Below are positions 37,410 to 46,604 of a DNA stretch of 64,000 bases, piece after piece; the stretch's first letter is position 1; each line of letters opens with the position of its first letter. The position numbers were made by a program, and so were the translations under genes. Under the pieces are notes generated by a model. That model made no database searches. It saw only the letters and a list, made by a program, of their open reading frames with translations, and was not told the origin of the DNA. Source of the stretch: CAVXXB01 sp963765585 (GTDB lineage Bacteria; Calditrichota; Calditrichia; JAJRVZ01); the NCBI GenBank assembly GCA_963765585.1, contig CAVXXB010000008.1, positions 248,001 to 312,000 of the forward strand, given 5' to 3'.

Positions 37410-37991
37410 CTATACGTTAAAATTTATATTTGTAAACATTTCATGAATTTCTTTTCTGCCTTTGTGTGATTTCGCGGAATACATAAGAATGGTGACAACT
37501 ACAAGTTCGGATTTAATCTGTTTCAATCGGGTATTAAGAAGATTATTTGAGAGTTTATCACATTTAGTTAGAACAACCACGAATGGAATACCCGCCCCTG
37601 TCAGCCAATTGATCATTCGGCGATCAATATCCATCAATTCATGACGGCTGTCAATCAGCAAATATACCCATTTTAATTCTGAATTATCCACCAGATACCT
37701 GGCTAATAATTGTTCCCATTTTTTTGAAATGCTCTTTGATACTTTTGAAAATCCGTATCCCGGCAGGTCGACAAGATAAAAACTGTCATTAACCAAAAAA
37801 TAATTAATTAACTGAGTTTTTCCAGGGGTTGAACTGGTCTTTGCCAGATGTTTCTGATTAAATATTGAATTAATCATTGAAGATTTCCCTACGTTGGATC
37901 TACCAACCATTGCAATTTCAGGTAGAACGGTAGCAGGTTTTTGCGTTACATCTGACAAACTTTTTACAAAATCAACTTTGGGAATCCTCAT
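37410..37991 (-). CDS. engB: Ribosome biogenesis GTPase EngB/YsxC
   Basis: 193 residues. G1 GRSNVGKSSMIN, G2 Thr in KTSSTPGKTQLINYF, G3 VDLPGYGFSKV, G4 LTKCDKLS and G5 YSAKSHKG. Essential GTPase for large-subunit assembly in many bacteria. Its start overlaps the trxA stop by 4 bases. Confidence 0.95.
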   Translation of the reverse strand: MRIPKVDFVKSLSDVTQKPATVLPEIAMVGRSNVGKSSMINSIFNQKHLAKTSSTPGKTQLINYFLVNDSFYLVDLPGYGFSKVSKSISKKWEQLLARYLVDNSELKWVYLLIDSRHELMDIDRRMINWLTGAGIPFVVVLTKCDKLSNNLLNTRLKQIKSELVVVTILMYSAKSHKGRKEIHEMFTNINFNV

Positions 37992-38323
37992 TTAGCTTTT
38001 GCGATTACCTTGTCGAGTTTCGATTCAATCATGGCTTTGGCTACCGCGCCTATCATCTGGTCTACTATTTGGCCATCGTTGAATATCAATAATGTGGGGA
38101 TAGATCTGATCCCGAACTTCATTGCTGTTTCCGGATTGTTATCCACATCCACTTTGGCAACTTTAAGCGTACCTTCCCTTTCCTCAGCCAACTCCTCTAC
38201 AATTGGTGCAATCATGCGGCAAGGTGCACACCAGACAGCCCAAAAATCAACCAATACCGGTACATCTGATTTTAATACATCATTTTCAAACGACGCATCA
38301 GTCACTTCAATATATTTTCCCAT
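37988..38323 (-). CDS. trxA: Thioredoxin
   Basis: 111 residues. Thioredoxin fold with the redox site in VDFWAVWCAPCRMIAP (CAPC instead of the commoner CGPC), the buried Asp in VLVDFWA, and the cis-Pro in SIPTLLIFNDGQIVD. Cytoplasmic thiol reductant. Four-base overlap with engB; ribosome site GGAGG upstream of the ATG. Confidence 0.96.
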   Translation of the reverse strand: MGKYIEVTDASFENDVLKSDVPVLVDFWAVWCAPCRMIAPIVEELAEEREGTLKVAKVDVDNNPETAMKFGIRSIPTLLIFNDGQIVDQMIGAVAKAMIESKLDKVIAKAK

Positions 38324-38430
38324 TTAATCCTCCGGGTTCAAAAGATTGAAATTTATATCAAATTATAGATATGAAATATAAGGTGAAGAACTGAAAGGTA
38401 CAATACTCAGTAAAATGAAATTAAAAAATT

Positions 38431-38880
38431 TTACTCGGTTTCACCGAGACGAACAATCTCAATTATCACGTCCGCAACGCCATCATTAATCATTTCTATT
38501 TCTTTGGCGGCACCATAGGACAGATCTAATATTCGTCCTGATATAAAAGGCCCGCGATCATTTACATGTACCAATACCGATTTATTGTTCTTTGTGTTTG
38601 TCACTTTAATAAGCGTCATAAATGGCATTTCACGGTGGGCCGCTGACAATTTATACATGTCGAATATTTCGCCATTGGCCGTTTTTCTACCATGAAATTT
38701 TTTACCGTAATATGAGGATTTGCCGGATATTTTTTGTCCGGTATAAAAATTACTATTTGGTGAGCTGGATTGTTTCTGCTGCTGATAATTTGGGGTAGGA
38801 TTTGTGGAAAATCGTTTTGTTGAGGAACAACTCATAAACAATATTGAAAACAGAATCCAGACTTTAAATATATTAATCAT
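38431..38880 (-). CDS. rlpA: RlpA-family septal ring lytic transglycosylase, lipoprotein
   Basis: 149 residues from the ATG at 38880, overlapping the TPR gene's TAA by 8 bases. Lipoprotein signal ILFSILFMSCSS, then the double-psi beta-barrel: GKSSYYGKKFHGRKTANGEI, LSAAHREMPFMTLIKV and VHVNDRGPFISGRILDLS with the catalytic-type Asp in NDRGPF. No SPOR domain, so a short form. Probably cleaves peptidoglycan glycan strands at septa or elsewhere. Confidence 0.92.
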   Translation of the reverse strand: MINIFKVWILFSILFMSCSSTKRFSTNPTPNYQQQKQSSSPNSNFYTGQKISGKSSYYGKKFHGRKTANGEIFDMYKLSAAHREMPFMTLIKVTNTKNNKSVLVHVNDRGPFISGRILDLSYGAAKEIEMINDGVADVIIEIVRLGETE

Positions 38881-40840
38881 CTTCCTTGGCTGTGTCTTCC
38901 ATTTCTTCTGATTTTTCAGCATTCGAATTATTTATTATTTCCTGGTCAAACCTTTCCCGGTCAAGACGTTTATTATCTTCCGTAGATTTAATGGTTGCCG
39001 AGGAATCCTGTAAAATTTCTTCAATATTTTGTTCAGCTATGGTGCTGTCGGCCTGGGCCAGGGAATCTGCTACAGGTGGTTTTTCTACAGGAGGCGGTTT
39101 AATCTTATTTTGAGCAATCTTTGCATACTCCGTATTTGGATATTCCGTCACAATCAATTCATATGCACTTATGGCTGCATTCACACTGTCAAGCCGGTTT
39201 TCATAGGTCCAGGCAATGGCATACCGTGATTTCTCTGCCCAAATACTGCCGGAGTCATCTTCGGCAATAAGTAAAAATGACTCTAATGCATCATCATAAT
39301 TATTATTAGACAGATCCTGTTCAGCCTGTAGAAAGATTTCTTTATAGTCATCATCAGTCGTACTTTCTTCCAGTACTTTTTTACCATCTTGCTCGAGCAA
39401 ATAAATAGCGTATGGAGAATCGGGATATTTTGTTAATATTTCATTATTTATTTCCCGGGCTTTAACTGAATCGGCAAAGTGGAACTTATATATATAGGCA
39501 AGTGAATACATTGCTTTTGGTGTCAAAATAGAATCCTGGACCGTTTCCGCAAAATCAGAATATGAAGCGAGTGCACTATCATAATTTTGCATTGTTAGCA
39601 GAAAATATTCTGCCAATAAGAATTTATTTTTTGTCAGAGATGCCAGAATTTGAGATTCGGATCTAAGCTTGGGCGTCGCTTTTTTCGCTGCAGTCTGCTC
39701 TACTTCGGTGGAATCTGTTACTTCCTTCGTCGTATCCATATTTTGCAAAGTATACAATTCTTCCCGGTCTACTCTAATATTGGATTTTAAAGCCAGATAT
39801 TGAGTAATGAGCGCTGCCCGGACACCAGCCTGCTTGATATATTGAGCATTGCGATCTTCTTGCTTCACGCGTTCATATAGATTTTTTGCAGAATCCAGAT
39901 CTGCATATTCAGTTTCCATGATCTGGGCAAGCCCATATGCTGCATTTGCCGAGCCGGCAGTCCTTGGATAGGTATTTAGAACATACTGGTATTGATCTGC
40001 AGCATCCTCGTAGTCATCTTCAAGTCTGAAACAATCGCCAAGTCGTGCTTCGATTAAAGAGATTTTACTTGTATAACGAACATTCCTTTGCATATCATAC
40101 AAAACACTGATAGCCGCTTCAGGGTCCTCCATTTTTAGCATGGCCGCAATCTTTTGCATTTGAATCTCAAAAGCAAATTCATCAGAAATATCATAACCCG
40201 TAGCATCTTCATAGTAATCAATTGCTTCATCATATTCCTCACTCTCCTGAAGAATTTCTCCGATAGCAAAAAGCGATCTGGCTGCCAGGATTTCATCACC
40301 GGTAAAAGTTACGCATTTCTGATAATTTTCAATGGCAGTTTTTGATACTCCATTTTTTTGTTCTAATTCACCGAGACTAAACCAGGCAATGGCGATAAAA
40401 TCATCATCACTATCATCAGCAATGATTTTATTCAGGTTATTACGTGCTTCATCTTCAATATCCAAATTGATTTGGGCGCGCCCCAACCAAAGGTATCCTT
40501 CAAGTATCAGATCACTATCAGGATATTTTAAGGTAAATTGCTTAATAAACCGTTCGGCTTTCACAAAGTCTTCCATTTGAAAATAACATTTTCCAATTAG
40601 CAGAAGTGCATCATCAGCATAGCTATTTTCTTCACCATAGATATTGATCAATTTCCAACATTTATCTATGACAGTATTATAATCCGTCTTGATATCATTT
40701 GTAACTACACGTTCGGCACTTGATTCCAGTTTTTTGTTTGCTTGCTCGAAGCGGTCCTCCGCATTAAACATGGTATTGTAATAAGCACAACCGGATAGAA
40801 TAACCAGGAGCCATGTAAAATATATTCGTTTTCTTTTCAT
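38873..40840 (-). CDS. TPR outer membrane lipoprotein
   Basis: About 655 residues from the ATG at 40840 (MKRKRIYFTWLLVILSGCAYYN; lipobox LSGC); the longer upstream frame is not needed. Many tetratricopeptide-type repeats follow, e.g. DDALLLIGKCYFQMEDFVKA, YPDSDLILEGYLWLGRAQIN, YPNTEYAKIAQNKI. A long linker with acidic/Pro-rich residues and a polar C-terminal tail (KSEEMEDTAKEDD). Likely an envelope scaffolding protein of the BamD/YbgF-like kind; partner unknown. It overlaps rlpA, suggesting a shared role in the envelope. Confidence 0.8.
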   Translation of the reverse strand: MKRKRIYFTWLLVILSGCAYYNTMFNAEDRFEQANKKLESSAERVVTNDIKTDYNTVIDKCWKLINIYGEENSYADDALLLIGKCYFQMEDFVKAERFIKQFTLKYPDSDLILEGYLWLGRAQINLDIEDEARNNLNKIIADDSDDDFIAIAWFSLGELEQKNGVSKTAIENYQKCVTFTGDEILAARSLFAIGEILQESEEYDEAIDYYEDATGYDISDEFAFEIQMQKIAAMLKMEDPEAAISVLYDMQRNVRYTSKISLIEARLGDCFRLEDDYEDAADQYQYVLNTYPRTAGSANAAYGLAQIMETEYADLDSAKNLYERVKQEDRNAQYIKQAGVRAALITQYLALKSNIRVDREELYTLQNMDTTKEVTDSTEVEQTAAKKATPKLRSESQILASLTKNKFLLAEYFLLTMQNYDSALASYSDFAETVQDSILTPKAMYSLAYIYKFHFADSVKAREINNEILTKYPDSPYAIYLLEQDGKKVLEESTTDDDYKEIFLQAEQDLSNNNYDDALESFLLIAEDDSGSIWAEKSRYAIAWTYENRLDSVNAAISAYELIVTEYPNTEYAKIAQNKIKPPPVEKPPVADSLAQADSTIAEQNIEEILQDSSATIKSTEDNKRLDRERFDQEIINNSNAEKSEEMEDTAKEDD

Positions 40841-40926
40841 ATGATTTCTATAATTCGAAGGTCTTTTGGCACGTTTAACGCACGATAGAAAGAAGGGTTT
40901 CATTTGTCTGAGAAGAAAAATATTTC

Positions 40927-41670
40927 TTATCGATTCATATTAAATAATTTATCAAAGATAATTGCCAATCTGGGCAATATTTTACCGGACTGTCCGCGAA
41001 CAGATTCATCCATATGGGGAGATAAAGGGGTATCTTCTTCGTTAAGTTCAACCATATATGCACCGTTTGCCTTTGCCAGATAGGGTAAGGATGCCGCCGG
41101 TTCTACCAATCCTGAAGTACCAATAGAAAAGAATACTTCACACATGGCACTGGCTGCCTGTGCCTCCTGCAAAATAGTTCCATCCAAAGATTCACCAAAT
41201 AGTACTACATCGGGACGCAAATACCCGCCACATTTACTACAAGTAATAACTGTTGCATCCTGCCTGGTAGCATCAAACATTTCGTTACATTTTGAGCACT
41301 TATTTCTTTGCAAATTTCCATGTAGTTCTATAAGATTCTCCGAGCCAGCAACACGATGCAAATTATCCACATTCTGGGTAATTACCGTAAATTCATCAAA
41401 ATGTCTGGCCATATCAACCAGCGCGAAATGTCCCAGATTGGGTTTAACATTTTTCATGTTTTCCCGACGCCAATTATAGAATCCCCAAAATTCTTTTGGA
41501 TTAGTGTTAAATGCATCTATATGAGCCAGATCCTCAAATTTTTTATTGTTCCAGAGACCATCCTTGCCTCTGAATGTTGGTACCCCGCTTTCCGCTGAAA
41601 TTCCTGCACCCGTTAAAACAGTTACCGAAGATGCTCCTCTTACACGTTTTAATAGTTTTTCAGTAAACAT
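40927..41670 (-). CDS. cobB: Sir2-family NAD-dependent protein deacylase (CobB-like)
   Basis: 247 residues. GAGISAESGVPTFRGKDGLW, TQNVDNLHRVAGSENLIELH with the catalytic His, zinc Cys pairs (CSKC and CSKCGGYLRPDVVLFGESL), and FSIGTSGLVEPAASLP. The segment FYNWRRE has the Tyr-x-x-Arg spacing of sirtuins that prefer succinyl/malonyl-lysine, so desuccinylase activity is plausible. Cytoplasmic; a separate transcription unit before the repeat-rich gap. Confidence 0.93.
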   Translation of the reverse strand: MFTEKLLKRVRGASSVTVLTGAGISAESGVPTFRGKDGLWNNKKFEDLAHIDAFNTNPKEFWGFYNWRRENMKNVKPNLGHFALVDMARHFDEFTVITQNVDNLHRVAGSENLIELHGNLQRNKCSKCNEMFDATRQDATVITCSKCGGYLRPDVVLFGESLDGTILQEAQAASAMCEVFFSIGTSGLVEPAASLPYLAKANGAYMVELNEEDTPLSPHMDESVRGQSGKILPRLAIIFDKLFNMNR

Positions 41671-42472
41671 TTTTCCTCAATGTATTAAACTTCTTAATAA
41701 TTTTTAATTTCACATTTCGCATTTCTAATTTCGGTAGAGTAAAAAATAACCACAGAGGACACAGAGTAAATTATTAATATTATTTATGTTAATGCTATTT
41801 CTAATCATCTCCCCTCTGTGATCTCTTATAAGATAACTCTCTTTATTCCTTCTTTTAATTTGTCAACATTAAAATTGATCAACAATCCGACTTTTAGATT
41901 TTCTGCTCTCAGGTAAGTTAGCACCTGGGCAATATGAATATTCTAACAGACCTGGCCCAGGTAATGAGTGAACTTTCCCGATAAATCGGGACACATGAAA
42001 TTATTTTTTCAGTAATATCTCTTAAAGGATATTCTTTTAGAGTTCTCAGAGTTTCCCTCTGAGGATTCTGCCTGTCCCGTAAAGACTGGCGCAGCCAGGC
42101 TGGTACGGGATGGTTTCATATTTTAATCCTGTTTTTCATTTTTTCATAGAACTTTTGACATTACCCTAATTTCTAAATAATTATCCTGTTATCCTGTCTA
42201 ATTTAAAAATTAGTCTTCTGCCAATGCCAATACCGTTAAGAATTTACTGATAATTATAAAAACCGGGATCAAAACAGGCATAAAAACGACCGAATTTGCT
42301 TCTGAGAGCCTGTTTAAGCAAGTAATCTCATCACAGGCATCATCTTATACATAATCGTCAAAACAGAACGCTTCATTAACCTACAGGTGCACAATTGAGA
42401 ATCTTTTATCGTTCAATATCTTCCGGATTATGGCAAATACAAACTGGTTTAAATTAAGGATTTAAATTACTT
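41671..42472. other. 802-bp gap with repeats and gene remnants
   Basis: Holds a TAACCACAGAGGACACAGAG repeat (41748-41767), the GxxExxY remnant described separately, a hairpin TCCCGATAAATCGGGA (about 41976-41991), a longer stem-loop at about 42075-42113 with CCCGTA / TACGGG ends, TTATCCTGTTATCCTGTCTA (42181-42200), and AT-rich sequence to the LamG remnant. No intact gene is seen. Confidence 0.6.
41826..42060 (-). pseudogene. Remnant of a GxxExxY protein gene
   Basis: On the minus strand 41826-41942 reads HIAQVLTYLRAENLKVGLLI followed by NFNVDKLKEGIKRVIL and a stop, the characteristic end of GxxExxY proteins. A separated piece around 42000-42045 reads KEYPLRDITEKIIS, like the N-terminal helix. 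The middle with the GxxExxY motif is missing. These genes are often flanked by the CACAGAGGACACAGAG repeat, and one such copy is at 41748-41772. Non-functional debris. Confidence 0.65.
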
Positions 42473-42622
42473 ATGTCCACTATTCGTTTCTCTACCAGTC
42501 AGCAGTCACAAATCGATCCATACCGGTTTCCCGGATTTATTAATGGCAGGATAGATGAAGTACGTATTTATAATAAAGCGCTCACCCAGAAAGAAATCCA
42601 AGAATTAATGTTGGTAAATTAA
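42473..42622 (+). pseudogene. C-terminal remnant of a LamG/concanavalin-like protein
   Basis: Only 49 codons: after a start, FINGRIDEVRIYNKALTQKE and a short end with LMLVN. The FxGxIDEVRIYNxALT pattern is the last strand pair of LamG-type carbohydrate-binding domains, so this is the 3' end of a lost larger gene. It is in a frame with no upstream domain in the 600 bases before it. Confidence 0.7.
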
Positions 42623-42624
42623 TT

Positions 42625-43398
42625 TTACCTGTCAATATCATTTAAGCGCCAGTCATATTCATAAAAATTTACATCGTAATTGCGCCAATCTTTATTTACC
42701 GGCCGTTTGAGGTATAGAGATATATAGTCCAGCAAAATAGGTTCTTCAATTCCTTTTTCATTTTTTAACCAGGTTAAAAAGTCATCCTCATACCAGTCAA
42801 ATATGGAACTCAGATAAATTGCCTGATTTTTCTCATCCACATAAAAATTTGTGGTATCATTTATAAAAGTAATCGTCATTTCATTTAACTGGTTTTCTAA
42901 TTCACTGTGAACATATGCAAACGGTGCAATGGGCGGACAACTGGCAGATGCACAATTTATTGCAAAATGTATACGCGGATCCCTAAATCTTTCCCGGATA
43001 ATATCATGTTCAAGCGATTTAAAAGAAATTTCCTCTCCACCAATTAGATTCTTTGTCAGCCAGACCGTAAAACCGATAAAGTTAATATCCTTAATGCTTT
43101 CAACCGGGTAATTTTCAATAATAATTTTAAGGATAAATGCATTGTAGGCATTTATCCAATATGAGAGTTGAAGATCTTTGGCAGGAAATTCTGAAGGATG
43201 TGAATCCGGAGATTTTTTACCGAGTGATTGTGTAAATTTTAATAATATATCCTTATCAGCAATGAGACCCTGATAATCAACGTTTTTTAGTTTTACATGC
43301 TTTACGAGCAATTGATGGTATTCGGAATAATCAACACTCTGAGCAGGAAGAGCGGTTGCTACGATTAAAATGACAAATATGGAAATAATTAGGCGCAT
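42625..43398 (-). CDS. DUF547 family secreted protein
   Basis: 257 residues. Signal peptide (LIISIFVILIVATALPAQ) and the DUF547 core: QLSYWINAYNAFILKIIIEN, YPVESIKDI, GEEISFKSLEHDIIRERFRD and HFAINCASASCPPIAPFAYV. The Cys-containing NCASASCP and the conserved Asn/His suggest a transglutaminase/papain-like fold, but activity is not known. Downstream end touches the LamG remnant on the other strand. Confidence 0.88.
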   Translation of the reverse strand: MRLIISIFVILIVATALPAQSVDYSEYHQLLVKHVKLKNVDYQGLIADKDILLKFTQSLGKKSPDSHPSEFPAKDLQLSYWINAYNAFILKIIIENYPVESIKDINFIGFTVWLTKNLIGGEEISFKSLEHDIIRERFRDPRIHFAINCASASCPPIAPFAYVHSELENQLNEMTITFINDTTNFYVDEKNQAIYLSSIFDWYEDDFLTWLKNEKGIEEPILLDYISLYLKRPVNKDWRNYDVNFYEYDWRLNDIDR

Positions 43399-43451
43399 GT
43401 TTGAATCCCTTTTTTAATAAACTAAAACAATATACGCTTAATCATCTGAAA

Positions 43452-44555
43452 TTATTTTGTATTAATCATCGAATTTGTAGTCTGGCTGTCAAAAAAATGA
43501 ATTTTATCTGTGTTGATGAAAAGAGTGACAACATCGTTCACAGCCGGCTGGATATTTGGATCCGCACGCATAATAAAAGCATGATTATTCTTGCTTAAAT
43601 ATATAATCAATTCATTGCCCATGGGTTCAATCACATCAATTTTAGCCTCGATGCGGGACTCCACGGCTGCGGAGGCTGGTTTAAATGAAAAATTCTCAGG
43701 CCGCACACCCATAGTGACCTGTTGCCCGTCTGATATCTGTAACTGGCCTGATATTTTCTCAGGTATCTCGATATCACCCAAATCTGATTTAAATGAATAT
43801 TTTCCATTTTTCATCAACTGGCCATCGAAAAAATTCATAGCCGGACTACCAATAAATCCTGCCACAAATTTATTCTGTGGATTCTCATACAAAGCCAGGG
43901 GCTTTTCCACCTGTTGAATCAGGCCATCTTTAAGGACGGTGATTCGATCACCCATTGTCATTGCTTCCACCTGGTCATGGGTGACGTAAATCATAGTTGT
44001 TGAGAGGGTTTGATGTAATTTACTTATTTCAATGCGCATCTGAACACGTAGTTTGGCATCGAGATTAGATAATGGTTCATCAAATAGAAACACTTTCGGT
44101 TTTCTGACGATTGCCCTGCCTACGGCCACGCGCTGTCTTTGCCCACCTGATAATGCTTTAGGGCGTCGATCAAGATATTCGGTCAAATCGAGAATTTCGC
44201 TCGCTTCGTATACTCTGCTCTTTATTTGATCTTTCGGATATTTACGCAACTTTAATCCAAAGGCCATATTGTCAAACACAGTCATATGCGGATAAAGTGC
44301 ATAATTTTGAAAAACCATGGCAATATCTCTGTCTTTTGGCGGTACCTCATTTACAATCTTCCCATCTATGGATATCTCGCCACTCGTAATATCTTCCAGA
44401 CCGGCAATCATTCGCAATGTGGTTGATTTGCCACAACCCGAGGGGCCAACTAGTACCATAAACTCTTCATCTTTAATATGCAAATCCACATCTTTGACCA
44501 CATGATTTTTATTATCAAAGATTTTATTCAGTTTTTTTAAGATAACTTCTGCCAT
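43452..44555 (-). CDS. ABC transporter ATP-binding protein, MalK/UgpC (CUT1) type
   Basis: 367 residues. Walker A GPSGCGKSTTLRMIAG, signature LSGGQRQRVAVGRAIVRKPK, Walker B VFLFDEPLSNLDAKLR, switch His TMIYVTHDQVEAMTMGDRI, then TOBE-type OB domains. Such ATPases energise sugar or glycerol-3-phosphate importers and may serve several permeases. No permease or binding protein is adjacent, so the partners must be elsewhere. Its gene stands alone after a 168-base gap. Confidence 0.92.
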   Translation of the reverse strand: MAEVILKKLNKIFDNKNHVVKDVDLHIKDEEFMVLVGPSGCGKSTTLRMIAGLEDITSGEISIDGKIVNEVPPKDRDIAMVFQNYALYPHMTVFDNMAFGLKLRKYPKDQIKSRVYEASEILDLTEYLDRRPKALSGGQRQRVAVGRAIVRKPKVFLFDEPLSNLDAKLRVQMRIEISKLHQTLSTTMIYVTHDQVEAMTMGDRITVLKDGLIQQVEKPLALYENPQNKFVAGFIGSPAMNFFDGQLMKNGKYSFKSDLGDIEIPEKISGQLQISDGQQVTMGVRPENFSFKPASAAVESRIEAKIDVIEPMGNELIIYLSKNNHAFIMRADPNIQPAVNDVVTLFINTDKIHFFDSQTTNSMINTK

Positions 44556-44723
44556 AATTGCCTCAACTTTTCTTTTATATGATTCAAATAATCATATGCT
44601 TAGGTACTATTTTTCTCTACGAATTGATTTTGGTAATTTTACCTGGTTTTAAGCCAGGTGAAATTCCAGGATGAAGTAAGTGGCTGTCGGCTAAAAGTGG
44701 ATGGCCGGTAGCACTATATACAA

Positions 44724-45662
44724 TTATATCATATACGAAAGAACCGGCAAGATCGTCAAAAGAGTAAATGCGATCAGGCTGAAAAAACCCGTTTTGAACA
44801 GAGGTAAAATAATGAGTCGAATTCTACTCACATCAAGAAAATAACGTTTATTTGCCAGAATAATTATATTCGATATGACAGTAAACAGGCACAGCCCGAA
44901 AAAGAGGATATAGATCCAACCAAGGTACCCATATTTCCAGGATAATATTTTTAAGTTTAAGTCTATGGAATCGTACCAACCCACAAAATACGAAGTTCCA
45001 GTTGTCGCAAAGATAACACAAGTCGCAAGTAAAATTAAAAATACAGCAAGATATTGGTTTATAAAGCTGAGAGATCGCTTATAAATAAATAAAATATAAT
45101 ATAACAGCAGAATGGAAAACAAAACCAGAATAATCAGAATCATATATTTAAAATTACCAGGATTGATGTACTGATACACAGACAACTGTGATGGACCGGG
45201 TATAAATAAACCTAAATAACCACGAAGGCCATATATACCCGTAATAAGAAGATCAAATAATACCAGAAATGTTTGATACGCGGCAGATTTATTTTGAAAA
45301 ATTTCAACAACATTGGGATTTAAAAAACGACTTAAATACCTGAGATATAATGCAATTATCCAGAATACACTTAGAATAATGGATACCAGAAAGAAAGTGA
45401 TATAGCCTGGAGAATTAAATCCCTTTACAATTAATTCTGAAGGGCCGATTAACATGAGGCAAAACCGTGAGAAAAGCAGCACAAAAATAAAAACAGATCC
45501 TACTTTACGCCAAATCCGTGACTTCCGTCGTAAGCGTAATGATTCGTTGTTTTCTTTGCTTATAGATACAAGGCCCTTACGAGCCTTTAGAAAAGAAGAA
45601 GTAGAGACAAGGATGAATCCCAGAGCGAGAAAGGATAACAGAATAAAATAATCGTGTATCAC
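44724..45662 (-). CDS. Multi-pass membrane protein of unknown function
   Basis: 312 residues with about eight or nine membrane helices (for example FILLSFLALGFILVSTSSFL near the start, YILFFGLCLFTVISNIIIL near the end) and a basic cytoplasmic loop LRLRRKSRIWRKVGS. No family recognised. Stands in its own space, 99 bases from the TPR gene upstream. Ribosome site GGAGGAGAGG precedes the ATG. Confidence 0.7.
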   Translation of the reverse strand: MIHDYFILLSFLALGFILVSTSSFLKARKGLVSISKENNESLRLRRKSRIWRKVGSVFIFVLLFSRFCLMLIGPSELIVKGFNSPGYITFFLVSIILSVFWIIALYLRYLSRFLNPNVVEIFQNKSAAYQTFLVLFDLLITGIYGLRGYLGLFIPGPSQLSVYQYINPGNFKYMILIILVLFSILLLYYILFIYKRSLSFINQYLAVFLILLATCVIFATTGTSYFVGWYDSIDLNLKILSWKYGYLGWIYILFFGLCLFTVISNIIILANKRYFLDVSRIRLIILPLFKTGFFSLIAFTLLTILPVLSYMI

Positions 45663-45760
45663 TCCTCTCCTCCTGAATTCTGGTTCAATATATTTTGAAA
45701 ATTAAACAAAATGTCCTGCCATACTCCTGAAAACCAGGAATATGTCAGAAATCAACATCA

Positions 45761-46453
45761 TCAAGGGGTTTTGCTTAGATGTTCACCCAGAAGAATCATT
45801 TGGGATTCCGCATCCCGGACGCGTTGATTTGTTTTTGAATTATCAATAATTTTTTGAAATATTTCTTTCGCCGTCTCCGTATCGCCTGCTTTTTTATAGT
45901 TTAGACCACTCAAATAATAAAAGTTGTCAGATTCAATATAATCCGGAGCCGATTTCGCTGCTGTACTATAATATTTTGCTGCCGCACTATAATCACCGGA
46001 AATTTCGCGGCAAGCTGCTAACCCGGCGTATCCGGAAGATTGCAGGACTTCGCTGCCGGAATACGCATCTACAAATTCCTGAAAATAGAGCTCGGCTTCT
46101 TCATATTTTTTTTGCTGATAATAAATATTAGCCAAAATAAGCATGCCCTGTTGTCCTTCATCTGTACTACCATATTCTTCAATAAGACGAATTAAACGTT
46201 CACTCGCTTTATCCAGGTTGTTATTTGTATACTCTATTTGGGCAATTCCCAACTCTGCCTGTGCTTCCGATCGTGTCTGATCTTTAAGTTGACCATAAAC
46301 GATAAAAATTACGATCACAGCAAACACCGAGAGCACAACAGTAACTACCTGCCGGTAGTTTTCATCTATATATGTTTTTACCTGAAGCGTTTTTGTTACG
46401 AACTTATCTTCTTTAAGATCTTGTCTGCGAACCCGTTTTTTTGGCTTTAACAT
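45761..46453 (-). CDS. Membrane-anchored TPR protein (YfgM-like)
   Basis: 230 residues. Basic N-terminus (LKPKKRVRRQDLKEDKF), one membrane helix VVTVVLSVFAVIVIFIVYG, then TPR repeats: GQQGMLILANIYYQQKKYEE, YSGSEVLQSSGYAGLAACRE, YSAAAKYYSTAAKSAPDY. Same architecture as YfgM-type inner membrane proteins facing the periplasm. Role unknown; perhaps envelope protein handling. Confidence 0.75.
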   Translation of the reverse strand: MLKPKKRVRRQDLKEDKFVTKTLQVKTYIDENYRQVVTVVLSVFAVIVIFIVYGQLKDQTRSEAQAELGIAQIEYTNNNLDKASERLIRLIEEYGSTDEGQQGMLILANIYYQQKKYEEAELYFQEFVDAYSGSEVLQSSGYAGLAACREISGDYSAAAKYYSTAAKSAPDYIESDNFYYLSGLNYKKAGDTETAKEIFQKIIDNSKTNQRVRDAESQMILLGEHLSKTP

Positions 46454-46604
46454 TCCATCTCCTCATATTCGATTTATTGCGTCTCCCAACACAATCATAA
46501 ATCACGATTACTTTTAATGCTGCAAATTTTGATAAAAATTATAAATGCTAAATTTATCAAATTAATCAAGTTGAAACAAGCCTTTGGCAGGACTGATTGC
46601 AGAA

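Noticed and set aside
44600..44720. Rho-independent terminator at ACCTGGTTTTAAGCCAGGT
   Set aside because: A six-base stem with no following T run on either strand; too weak to call.
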